Assembly: GCA_964370605.1 (NCBI GenBank)
Contig: CAYJJX010000011.1
Span: forward strand, 1-64,000
Direction of reading: 5' to 3'
DNA from: CAYJBH01 sp964370605
Lineage (GTDB): Bacteria; Bacillota; Clostridia; Oscillospirales; Ruminococcaceae
Length of the DNA stretch: 64,000 nt
The position numbers were made by a program, and so were the translations under genes. The first letter of the stretch is position 1. Each line of letters opens with the position of its first letter. This document shows positions 50,363-58,371 of this stretch, in pieces. A model generated the notes under the pieces. That model did not search any database. It saw only the letters and a program-made list of their open reading frames with translations, and was not told the DNA's origin.

Positions 50363-51760
50363 CTATTCAGCCGATTTGTCGTCTGTTGCCGCCTCTTCTT
50401 TTACCGCTTTTTTCTTCTTTGCGGGAGCTTTAGTGGCAGTTTTAGCGGCGGACTTTGCGGCAGATTTGGCAGGTGCTTTCTTGGCGGTGATTTTTGCCGA
50501 CTCTTTGATCATGTCAAGTGTCTTGTTCAGCGCAAGGTCTTTCATTACATCTTCAACCGGAATCAGCTCACGCACCTTGTCCGCTTCCATTTTGTAAGCC
50601 TCGGCAATACGTGCAATCTCTTTGTCGAGATCTTCGTCAGTAGCCTTGATGTTTTCAAGTTCAGCAATCTTTTCCAGCGCAAGACGAGTCTTGACCTGAC
50701 GAGTTGCCTCTTCTTCGAATCCGCCACGGAATCCGTTCATGTCTTGACCGAGGTATTTGAGATAGGTCTCGACATTCAATCCTTGACCCTGTAGTCGATG
50801 CTCAAAGTCATGAACCATATCATTGACACGGTTTTCAAACATAACAGACGGGATGTCGCCTTCAACGCCGGCAACGATCTGATCCATAAGCTCATTTTCA
50901 ACTTTGGTTGCGGCTTCTTTTTCTTTGCGATCGGCGATCTCACTCTTGATGCTGTCTTTGAGTTCGTCCATTGTGTTATATTCCGAAACGTCTTTTGCAA
51001 ACTCGTCGTCTGCTTCCGGAAGTTCGGTATACTTCACTTCGTTCAACTTGACCTTGAAGAGTGCCGGTTTTCCGGCAAGTTCTGTCGCATGATATTTTTC
51101 CGGGAAGCTGACGTTGACGTCAAACTCGTCACCGGCAGAGTGTCCGATAATTTGCTCTTCAAAGCCGGGAATGAACTGATCACTACCGAGCACAAGACTG
51201 AAGTCGTCACCTTTTCCACCCGGGAAAGCAACATCATCAACAAATCCTTCAAAGTTAATGATGGTGGTATCACCTTTCTTTGCTTTACCTTTGCGCTCCA
51301 AAAGGCGGGAGTTACGCTGTCTCATCTCATCGACACGAGCATTGATTTCGTCGTCTGTGACAGTATTGTCAGCTTTTGTAGCTTTTAAACCTTTGTATTC
51401 GCCGACCGAAATTTCCGGTTTTACTACAACGGTAATGTTGATGGTTAGTCCTTCTGCCTCATCGATGCTTTCGATGTCGACGTTCGGGCGATCAACCGGC
51501 TCGAGTGCAAGCTCTTTTACGGCATTCTCATAGTGATCCGGGAAAATCTCGTTTATTGCATCGTTATAGAAGGCATCCTTTCCGTACATCTTTTCAATGA
51601 GATGCTTTGGTGCCTTTCCTTTGCGAAAGCCGGGTACGCTGAATTGCTTTTGATTACGTTTGAACACCTTGTCGACTGCCGCCTTGAAGTCAGGGCCTGA
51701 AATTTTGCCGCTAATTTCGTATGTAGAATTTTCGCCTTTTTGATGCTTTAGAATTTCCAT
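50363..51760 (-). CDS. tig: Trigger factor with Lys/Ala-rich histone-like tail
   Basis: A 465-residue ribosome-bound chaperone and peptidyl-prolyl isomerase. The ribosome-docking signature 'FSVPGFRKGKAPKHLIEKM' is near residue 45. The FKBP-type PPIase domain ('GDTTIINFEGFVDD') lies at ~155-245 and the helical chaperone arms follow. Residues ~422-465 are an extra tail with 13 Lys in 44 residues and repeated AAK/APAK units, not part of the ordinary ~430-residue protein. It starts at ATG 51760 with GGAG six bases upstream and leads the clpP-clpX operon. Confidence 0.96.
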   Translation of the reverse strand: MEILKHQKGENSTYEISGKISGPDFKAAVDKVFKRNQKQFSVPGFRKGKAPKHLIEKMYGKDAFYNDAINEIFPDHYENAVKELALEPVDRPNVDIESIDEAEGLTINITVVVKPEISVGEYKGLKATKADNTVTDDEINARVDEMRQRNSRLLERKGKAKKGDTTIINFEGFVDDVAFPGGKGDDFSLVLGSDQFIPGFEEQIIGHSAGDEFDVNVSFPEKYHATELAGKPALFKVKLNEVKYTELPEADDEFAKDVSEYNTMDELKDSIKSEIADRKEKEAATKVENELMDQIVAGVEGDIPSVMFENRVNDMVHDFEHRLQGQGLNVETYLKYLGQDMNGFRGGFEEEATRQVKTRLALEKIAELENIKATDEDLDKEIARIAEAYKMEADKVRELIPVEDVMKDLALNKTLDMIKESAKITAKKAPAKSAAKSAAKTATKAPAKKKKAVKEEAATDDKSAE

Positions 51761-51798
51761 TATTTTCTCCGTTTTCCTAAAAAACTTATTCGAAAAAT

Positions 51799-51827
51799 AT
51801 TATAGCACATTCGCGGCATAAATACAA
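51799..51827 (-). promoter_or_regulatory. Sigma-A promoter of tig-clpP-clpX
   Basis: On the minus strand there is TTGTAT (51822-51827), a 17-base spacer and TATAAT (51799-51804), with TGC before the -10 (extended -10). Confidence 0.8.
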
Positions 51828-51873
51828 GCAAAACATGCTAAATATTTTTTATCTAAAATATGTTGATTTTATG

Positions 51874-51902
51874 TTGATTTTATCAAGCTGTTGCATTATA
51901 CT
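51874..51902 (+). promoter_or_regulatory. Sigma-A promoter of the GH2 gene, with duplicated -35
   Basis: TTGATT (51874-51879), a 17-base spacer and TATACT (51897-51902). An identical TTGATT occurs 11 bases upstream (51863-51868) as part of a tandem copy of ATGTTGATTTT. Confidence 0.75.
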
Positions 51903-51940
51903 GAACACAATAAATAAAAGGAAAAATGAGGTGAAAATAC

Positions 51941-54913
51941 ATGAAACTTGAACGCTATTTTGAAGACCCTCAAACACTGCACATCGGTTGCTCAGAGCCG
52001 CGCTCCTATTTCTTGCCTTATGCCGAGGTAGAGGGCGATCGTACTATGATGCTTAGTGGCAATGATTGGAAAATTCGACGATATCAAAATCATCTGGAAG
52101 TATCAGAGGACTTTATCAATGGTGCTTGCGATGGTTTTGACATCATTTCGGTGCCTTCCTGTGCCAATATTTTGGGATATGAGCAGCATCAATATTGTAA
52201 TGTTGAGATGCCCATCCCCTTCGATCCCCCCTATGTTCCGGACGACAATCCTTGTTTTGCATACTATAAAACCTTTGAAGTGGCGCAAAGAAGTGGAAAG
52301 TACTATTTGAACTTTGAAGGGGTTGATTCTTGTTTTTATCTTTGGTTGAACGGTAGCTTTATTGGTTACAGTCAGGTTTCGCATTCCACCTCGGAATTTG
52401 ATATAACAGCATATCTTAAAGACGGTGAAAACGCTCTGGCGGTTTTAGTGCTAAAATGGTGTGACGGAACCTATTTTGAAGATCAAGACAAACTGCGCAT
52501 GAGCGGAATATTTCGCGATGTCTATATTTTGAATCGTCCTGACAATCATATAAAAGATTTTTATGTCAAGACGACGGCAGGAAAGACGTCAACCGTTGTG
52601 ATAAATATTGATTCCGATAGCCCCATCAACGCACAGTATACTCTTTTTTCCCCAAGCGGTGAAGAGGTTGCCTCTGCTAAGACAAATGAAAGTTCGGTAA
52701 GTTTTGAAATCCAAGATGCATTGCTATGGAATGCCGAGACTCCGCATCTGTATTGTCTTGTAATTGAAGCAAACGGCGAAAAAATATTGCAGTCGGTGGG
52801 AATTAGGTCGGTATTCATCAAAGAAAGTATACTGTACCTCAACGATACTAATATTAAATTTAAAGGAGTAAACCGACACGACAGCGACCCATACACCGGA
52901 TATACCATTTCAAAAGCTCAGCTTATTTGTGATCTGACACTGATGAAAAAACACAATATAAATGCGATTCGCACCTCTCATTATCCTAATGCTCCATGGG
53001 CTTATCAACTGTATTCAGAATATGGGTTCTATGTGATAGACGAGACCGATATTGAAACCCACAACACCAAGTCGGTATATCGAAATACCGTAGATGTAGG
53101 CGGCTATTTTGATCTGATAAGACCCGATCCCGAGTTTGGTGTGCTTTGCTCTGACGATAGATATGAGGCTACTATTCTCGATCGAGTCAAACGCTGCGTT
53201 GAGCGGGATAAAAATAACGCTTGTGTGGTTATGTGGTCGCTTGGCAATGAGTCGGGCTACGGTCAAAACATGGAAAAGGCGGCGAAATGGATAAAGGAGC
53301 AAGACAAAGATTTCCTCGTACATTACGAGAGTAGCATATACCAAATGCCGGAGCATCAAAACGACCTTTCAAACATTGATGTGCACAGCAGAATGTATAT
53401 GCCGCTCGATGCGTGTGAATTTTATCTTTCCCAGTCCCCTGACAAACCTCTTGTTCTGTGTGAATACTCCCATGCGATGGGTAACAGTTCCGGCGATCTG
53501 AATGACTATTGGGATATTATATATGCAAACAAGGAGTTTGCCGGAGGATTTGTCTGGGAGTGGTGCGACCATGCAATAAGCATGGGCAGGACAAACGAGG
53601 GACGAGAGAAGTTTTACTATGGTGGAGACTTTGGCGAGTTCCCGCACGACGGCAATTTTTGCATGGACGGTCTTGTATATCCCAACCGCAGACCGCACAC
53701 CGGTTTGCTGGAGCACAAAAATGTCACACGTCCTGTCAGGACTACTTTAAAAGACGGCAAACTTCGAATAGAGAACATGTCGGATTTTGTGAGCGTAGAG
53801 GATTGGTACGATGTTCAGTGGTCGCTTTCTGTCGACGGAGAAACAAAACAGAGCGGAAAATTGTCTCAGCTTAATATACCACCCCATGCCGCAGTTCTGC
53901 TCGATATCCCCTATACAGCCGACATCGAGCAAAATACCGACAGCTATCTGATGTTGCAATATGTGACAAAGCAAGATTATTCGCTTGTCGAGGCCGGTGA
54001 ATCGATGGGATTTGATCAGATTATATTACAAAAGCGCCGCTATGAGGCAGAGCCGACCGTAGGATACGCACCGGTTGCCCATGATGACGGTCGATATATC
54101 ACAATTGTAAGTGAACGGTTCAGATATATGCTCGATCGTTTTACCGCAACATTTTGTGAAATGGTGCATGACAATCATAATCTTTTAAAACAGCCGATGA
54201 TGTTCAATATTATACGTGCATATATCGACAACGATCGAACCGAAAGACGCGAGTGGGAGCGTGCAGGGTATGATCGCATGACCACAAAGGTATACAGTGT
54301 TGAGGTCGAGAATGTACATGGAGCGGTAAAGGTGAGTTTCGAGGTTGGTCTTGCCGCCATCTATCTACAACCATTCTTGAAGATGTCAGTTTGTTATACC
54401 ATCGACTCGAATGGAAAAATAGAAATATCGATTGATGGCAAACGAGACATGGTGTTCCCCTATCTCCCGCGTTTCGGATTGAGATTGTTCCTACCCGATC
54501 GATTTAAGCAGGTGGAATATGTAGGTTACGGGCCGACCGAGAGCTATATAGACAAGCTCGGCGCCTGCCGATATGACCGTTTTGCTACAACGGTGGATGA
54601 TCTGCATGAAGATTATATAAAACCGCAAGAAAACGGTAGCCATTTTGGTTGCAATTATCTTTCTCTCGAGGGCAATGACGCTCGGTTGGAAATTTTCGGA
54701 AGCGATTTTTCGTTCAATGCCTCAAACTACACCCAAGAGATGTTAATCCGTTCGATGCATGATTACGAACTGGAAAAATCTGGCTGTACAGTGCTTTGCC
54801 TTGACAGTCACATGTCCGGCGTTGGTACAGCCAGTTGCGGGCCACGTCTGATAGAAAAATATCAAGTTTTGGACGAAGAACTTAAATTAGACTTCACCAT
54901 TGTCCCCTCATAG
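51941..54913 (+). CDS. GH2 beta-galactosidase (LacZ-like)
   Basis: A 990-residue five-domain GH2 enzyme similar in length to LacZ. The jelly-roll domain includes 'YLNFEGVDSCFYLWLNG'. The barrel signature is 'KGVNRHDSDPYTGYT'. The acid/base Glu437 is in 'MWSLGNESGYG' and the nucleophile Glu508 in 'LCEYSHAMGNSSG'. The C-terminal Bgal small-chain domain is present ('RFGLRLFLP', 'YVGYGPTESYID'). No signal peptide, so cytoplasmic. GAGGTG is about eight bases before the ATG. Its stop overlaps the convergent DUF4130 gene by 6 bases. Confidence 0.95.
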   Translation: MKLERYFEDPQTLHIGCSEPRSYFLPYAEVEGDRTMMLSGNDWKIRRYQNHLEVSEDFINGACDGFDIISVPSCANILGYEQHQYCNVEMPIPFDPPYVPDDNPCFAYYKTFEVAQRSGKYYLNFEGVDSCFYLWLNGSFIGYSQVSHSTSEFDITAYLKDGENALAVLVLKWCDGTYFEDQDKLRMSGIFRDVYILNRPDNHIKDFYVKTTAGKTSTVVINIDSDSPINAQYTLFSPSGEEVASAKTNESSVSFEIQDALLWNAETPHLYCLVIEANGEKILQSVGIRSVFIKESILYLNDTNIKFKGVNRHDSDPYTGYTISKAQLICDLTLMKKHNINAIRTSHYPNAPWAYQLYSEYGFYVIDETDIETHNTKSVYRNTVDVGGYFDLIRPDPEFGVLCSDDRYEATILDRVKRCVERDKNNACVVMWSLGNESGYGQNMEKAAKWIKEQDKDFLVHYESSIYQMPEHQNDLSNIDVHSRMYMPLDACEFYLSQSPDKPLVLCEYSHAMGNSSGDLNDYWDIIYANKEFAGGFVWEWCDHAISMGRTNEGREKFYYGGDFGEFPHDGNFCMDGLVYPNRRPHTGLLEHKNVTRPVRTTLKDGKLRIENMSDFVSVEDWYDVQWSLSVDGETKQSGKLSQLNIPPHAAVLLDIPYTADIEQNTDSYLMLQYVTKQDYSLVEAGESMGFDQIILQKRRYEAEPTVGYAPVAHDDGRYITIVSERFRYMLDRFTATFCEMVHDNHNLLKQPMMFNIIRAYIDNDRTERREWERAGYDRMTTKVYSVEVENVHGAVKVSFEVGLAAIYLQPFLKMSVCYTIDSNGKIEISIDGKRDMVFPYLPRFGLRLFLPDRFKQVEYVGYGPTESYIDKLGACRYDRFATTVDDLHEDYIKPQENGSHFGCNYLSLEGNDARLEIFGSDFSFNASNYTQEMLIRSMHDYELEKSGCTVLCLDSHMSGVGTASCGPRLIEKYQVLDEELKLDFTIVPS

Positions 54914-55678
54914 TGGCAAAAGATATTTATCAGAGGCAAATTCGGTCATGTCGCCACGATATTTTTTGGGCAATAGATTGTTTTGACAGCGTGGATTTTT
55001 GCGTTCCTTGATATTTACCGAATTGAAAAAGCATCTCCACAGCGAGGCATAGCACTCTTCAAATTCGTCCGGTGCGTTTGGAGTTATGCTATCATATGGT
55101 AATATGCGATATTTTCCGCCCGACAGCACCATCAATTCACGGTGCGTCTTGTCGATGATCATAATTTGCTCTTCGGGATATCTATCTTTAAAGTGAGAGG
55201 CGACAAGAGCGAGCACTCGGCAGGAGGGGGAAATCTCGGACACGAGCACTCCATCTCGCTGAATAAATCGAATGAACCCTTTCAGTTTATGTGCCTCTTG
55301 ACCGGCACGTTGAGCCGCCTTATTTACCGTTAAAACGCAGTCCTCTCCGAGATGGTTTGGGGAGGATTTGCCGTTCTTGAAGCTGTACTGCAAAAATGTG
55401 ATGATATACAGCTCTTTGTTTTCAAGGTCGGAAAGATAACACCGAAGTACAAGTGAAAAAATCTCTGCCGAGAGTTTTGAATATACCCCCTTTGTTACAC
55501 GCCTTGCAAGGTCCAAATCGGTCTCGATTTCAACCGATCGAAAGAAACTAATAATTTCATCGTCATAGGTGAAAACTCCTTGCGGCAGTTCCTTTTTGGT
55601 AAAGCTGTAGAATACACAACAAAAGAGACCTTCAAGACTACCGTCGTATATATAATTCACATCTGCCCGCTCAAACAT
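54908..55678 (-). CDS. TIGR03915/DUF4130 protein, partner of the DNA-repair radical SAM protein
   Basis: A 256-residue protein of the DUF4130 (TIGR03915) family. It begins 'YIYDGSLEGLFCCVFYSF' as family members do and has the central 'DIVRFIQRDGVLVSEISP'-like segment ('GFIRFIQRDGVLVSEISP') and 'HFKDRYPEEQIMIIDKTH'. The family is consistently paired with a radical SAM/HhH protein. Its activity is not established; it has been grouped with DNA glycosylase-like proteins. It overlaps the radical SAM gene by 22 bases; GGAGG is ten bases before the ATG. Confidence 0.88.
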   Translation of the reverse strand: MFERADVNYIYDGSLEGLFCCVFYSFTKKELPQGVFTYDDEIISFFRSVEIETDLDLARRVTKGVYSKLSAEIFSLVLRCYLSDLENKELYIITFLQYSFKNGKSSPNHLGEDCVLTVNKAAQRAGQEAHKLKGFIRFIQRDGVLVSEISPSCRVLALVASHFKDRYPEEQIMIIDKTHRELMVLSGGKYRILPYDSITPNAPDEFEECYASLWRCFFNSVNIKERKNPRCQNNLLPKKYRGDMTEFASDKYLLPL

Positions 55679-56952
55679 TTTATCCTGTCCTCCGTCGTTG
55701 TGTTGTCGAAAAATGATACTTGTTGAAAGTCCTCTCGAGAGTTGTCACCATCGGTCAAAAAGTGTACCACCGAGGGAGATGCGATACTTTTCAGTCCCTG
55801 CATCCCCTTGCCGGAACAGGTGATGAAATACTGGGCACGTTTTAACACAATCCCCATCTTTTTTAGGTTATCAAAACCAAGTGAAGAATGTCGGCGCGCC
55901 ATCATGATTCTGCGTGCACTGCGCACACCTATGCCGGGCACTCGCAGGAGCGTGTAATAATCGGCGCGGTTTATCTCGACCGGAAAGAGATGCAGGTTAT
56001 TTACCGCCCAGTTACATTTTGGATCGAGCAATGGGTTGAACTCCTGATGTTCGTCGTCCAAGATTTCATTGGCTTCAAAGCCATAGAACCGAAGTAGCCA
56101 GTCTGCTTGATAGAGCCGATGTTCACGAAGTAGTGGTGGCTTTGTATCGACCGACGGGAGATTTCCTCCTGTGTTGACAGGAATGTATGCCGAAAAGAAA
56201 ACTCTTTTCAACGAAAACTTTTTGTATAATGCCGAAGTTAATCTCAATATCTGATAGTCGCTGTCGTCGGTAGCACCGACAATCATCTGGGTACTCTGCC
56301 CTGCCGGCGCAAACTTTGGTGCAGAGCGATAACGCACCATGTCGGTGCTGTTTTGAGCGATTCCGCCGGCTATACGTTTCATCGGAGTTATAATACTGTC
56401 GCGCCTTTTTTGAGGGGCAAGTCGTTTAAGACTGTTTTCAGACGGTAATTCAATGTTTATGCTTATACGGTCGGTCAATGTGGCGAGCTTATCTAGTAAT
56501 ATGCTGTCGGCGTTCGGGATCGCCTTTACGTGGATATATCCGTTGAACCGAAATTCATATCGCAGAATTTCAAGCGTCAGTATCATCTGTTCCACTGTGT
56601 AGTCGGGGTTTCGTACCACGCCGGAACTTAAAAATAAACCTTCAATGTAGTTTCTGCGGTAAAACTCAAAGGTCAACTCGGCGAGTTCACGGGGCAAAAA
56701 GGTAGCACGCTTTGTGTCGTTGCTCCGCCTATTTATGCAGTATTCACAGTCATAAATACACACGTTACTCTGCAAAACTTTCAGAAGTGACACACAGCGT
56801 CCATCCGGTGTAAATGAGTGACAGATTCCACATGCCGCGGCATTGCCAATGCCGACACCGGAACCTTTGCGATCGACACCGCTGGAGGTACATGCAACGT
56901 CATACTTGGCGGCATCGGACAGGATACTTAACTTTTCAAACATATTATCCAT
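55657..56952 (-). CDS. Putative DNA modification/repair radical SAM protein (TIGR03916)
   Basis: A 431-residue radical SAM protein. The 4Fe-4S ligands are Cys65-x3-Cys69-x2-Cys72 ('VCIYDCEYCINRR'). Extra cysteines at 21, 41, 44 and 53 ('ACGICHSFTPDGRC') may bind a second cluster. A C-terminal helix-hairpin-helix ('LLRVPGIGVRSARRIM') suggests DNA binding. 'KAIPNADS' and 'SINIELPSENSLKRLAP' are family-typical. The substrate is unknown. It has its own promoter and is divergent from the MtaA-like gene. Confidence 0.93.
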   Translation of the reverse strand: MDNMFEKLSILSDAAKYDVACTSSGVDRKGSGVGIGNAAACGICHSFTPDGRCVSLLKVLQSNVCIYDCEYCINRRSNDTKRATFLPRELAELTFEFYRRNYIEGLFLSSGVVRNPDYTVEQMILTLEILRYEFRFNGYIHVKAIPNADSILLDKLATLTDRISINIELPSENSLKRLAPQKRRDSIITPMKRIAGGIAQNSTDMVRYRSAPKFAPAGQSTQMIVGATDDSDYQILRLTSALYKKFSLKRVFFSAYIPVNTGGNLPSVDTKPPLLREHRLYQADWLLRFYGFEANEILDDEHQEFNPLLDPKCNWAVNNLHLFPVEINRADYYTLLRVPGIGVRSARRIMMARRHSSLGFDNLKKMGIVLKRAQYFITCSGKGMQGLKSIASPSVVHFLTDGDNSREDFQQVSFFDNTTTEDRIKCLSGQM

Positions 56953-56987
56953 GCTGCTTTTCCCAATTTTATCTACTTGATATATGA

Positions 56988-57016
56988 ATTATAACATACA
57001 CAGTGAAACAAATCAA
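56988..57016 (-). promoter_or_regulatory. Sigma-A promoter of the radical SAM/DUF4130 operon
   Basis: On the minus strand there is TTGATT (57011-57016), a 17-base spacer and TATAAT (56988-56993), about 36 bases before the ATG at 56952. Confidence 0.8.
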
Positions 57017-57105
57017 GATAAAAGTTCATATAATTCATATATTTTGCAAATATTAACTGAACTTAAATCGCGATACATATTTTGTAGTAAATAACAAAAT
57101 TTCTC

Positions 57106-57134
57106 TTTCAATTTTTATGTATGTATAGTATAAT
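57106..57134 (+). promoter_or_regulatory. Weak sigma-A promoter of the MtaA-like gene
   Basis: TTTCAA (57106-57111), a 17-base spacer and TATAAT (57129-57134). The -10 is consensus, the -35 poor, so the gene may need an activator. No riboswitch core was recognised in the ~85-nt leader. Confidence 0.45.
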
Positions 57135-57223
57135 CTATCCATGATACAATTTTTCGGAATATACATTATTGCTAGACATACAAATAACATAAGGTACATT
57201 TAAAGAAAGGATAGGATATCACC

Positions 57224-58297
57224 ATGACCGGAAAAGAGAGAGTAACGGCAATTTTGAAACATCAACCTGTGGACCGAATCGGTGTATTTGAGCATTTTTG
57301 GGAGGACACCTATAAAGAGTGGCGCAAACAGGGTCACATAGGCGAACAGGAGAATTTTTCGGAACATTTTGATTTTGACATTAACAGTTGTGGCGGAATC
57401 AATATGACAGCAAGGTATGATTTTGAACCGGAGGTAGTGGCAGAGGATGAAGACACTATCACCTATTTTGACGGGAACGGAGCGACACTACGACGCCATA
57501 AATTTCACGATACCACACCGGAGCACATTGACTACAAGGTCAAAGACCGCGCCATGTGGGAAGAGTATATTCTCCCCTACCTGACCTTTAATCGTGACAG
57601 GATTAACTTCGAGTCGTATCGTGAGTCAAAAGCGCAGGCGCTGAAGAATGAAAAGTTTTTCGTGTTTTCTTTTGCGAATGTATTCGAGCTTTCACATGGT
57701 GTTTGCGGTCATGAGAACATGTTGATGAACATGGTGTGGGATCCCGATTGGATTGCCGATATGATGATGCACTTTGTCGACCTTTTTATCGAACATCAAA
57801 AAGTATTGTTTGAAGAAGAAGGATTGCCGGACGGAATTTGGTACTATGAAGACCTTGGTTACAAAGGCAGTCCTTTCATGTCCCCACAGATGTACCGCGA
57901 AATAGTGATGCCGGCACACAAAAAATATAATGAATTTGTAAAATCGCTCGGACTGCCGATCATAATGCACTCATGTGGATTTGTCGAGCCGTTGCTCCCC
58001 GATATCATCAAGACCGGAATAGATTGCTTACAGGTTATCGAGGTGAAAGCCGGCATGGATCTTTTGAAGTTACATAAAATGTACGGCGACAAGATTTCTT
58101 TTATGGGCGGCATTGATGTGCGCTGTATGTACGAGAATGACCATGCCAAGATAGATGCCGAGCTGGAGTCTAAAATCCCGACGGTAAAGCAGGGGTACAA
58201 CTTCTTTTTACACAGTGACCACTCGATACCCAAGACGGTCGAGTATGATACTTATAAATATTTCATGAAAAAAGGTCTGGAGTTAGGCAAATATTAA
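57224..58297 (+). CDS. URO-D superfamily methyltransferase (MtaA/CmuA-like)
   Basis: A 357-residue protein with the uroporphyrinogen decarboxylase fold. It lacks the usual HemE N-terminal Arg cluster. It has a zinc site of the corrinoid-methyltransferase kind: His249-x-Cys251 ('IIMHSCGFVEPL') and Cys301 ('GGIDVRCMYEND'). Family members of this subgroup move methyl groups between a corrinoid protein and coenzyme M or tetrahydrofolate; no corrinoid protein gene is in the window. AAAGGA precedes the ATG. HemE is unlikely because no other haem genes are present. Confidence 0.88.
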   Translation: MTGKERVTAILKHQPVDRIGVFEHFWEDTYKEWRKQGHIGEQENFSEHFDFDINSCGGINMTARYDFEPEVVAEDEDTITYFDGNGATLRRHKFHDTTPEHIDYKVKDRAMWEEYILPYLTFNRDRINFESYRESKAQALKNEKFFVFSFANVFELSHGVCGHENMLMNMVWDPDWIADMMMHFVDLFIEHQKVLFEEEGLPDGIWYYEDLGYKGSPFMSPQMYREIVMPAHKKYNEFVKSLGLPIIMHSCGFVEPLLPDIIKTGIDCLQVIEVKAGMDLLKLHKMYGDKISFMGGIDVRCMYENDHAKIDAELESKIPTVKQGYNFFLHSDHSIPKTVEYDTYKYFMKKGLELGKY

Positions 58298-58319
58298 GAG
58301 GCGTAATAGCTTTAAACGA

Positions 58320-58345
58320 ATTAAATGAATGGAAGATCATTTAAT
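58320..58345 (+). repeat. 9-bp inverted repeat upstream of the ion-channel gene
   Basis: ATTAAATGA (58320-58328) is repeated inverted as TCATTTAAT (58337-58345), with an 8-base centre. No T-run follows. It lies 27 bases before the start codon at 58372, so it could be an operator or an mRNA stem. No clear promoter is between the two genes. Confidence 0.5.
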
Positions 58346-58371
58346 CATAAGTGTATTTTTGGAGAGAAGAT

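Noticed and set aside
53015..53716. Pair of minus-strand frames of about 115 codons inside the GH2 gene
   Set aside because: They are antisense to catalytic GH2 sequence and have no start signals.
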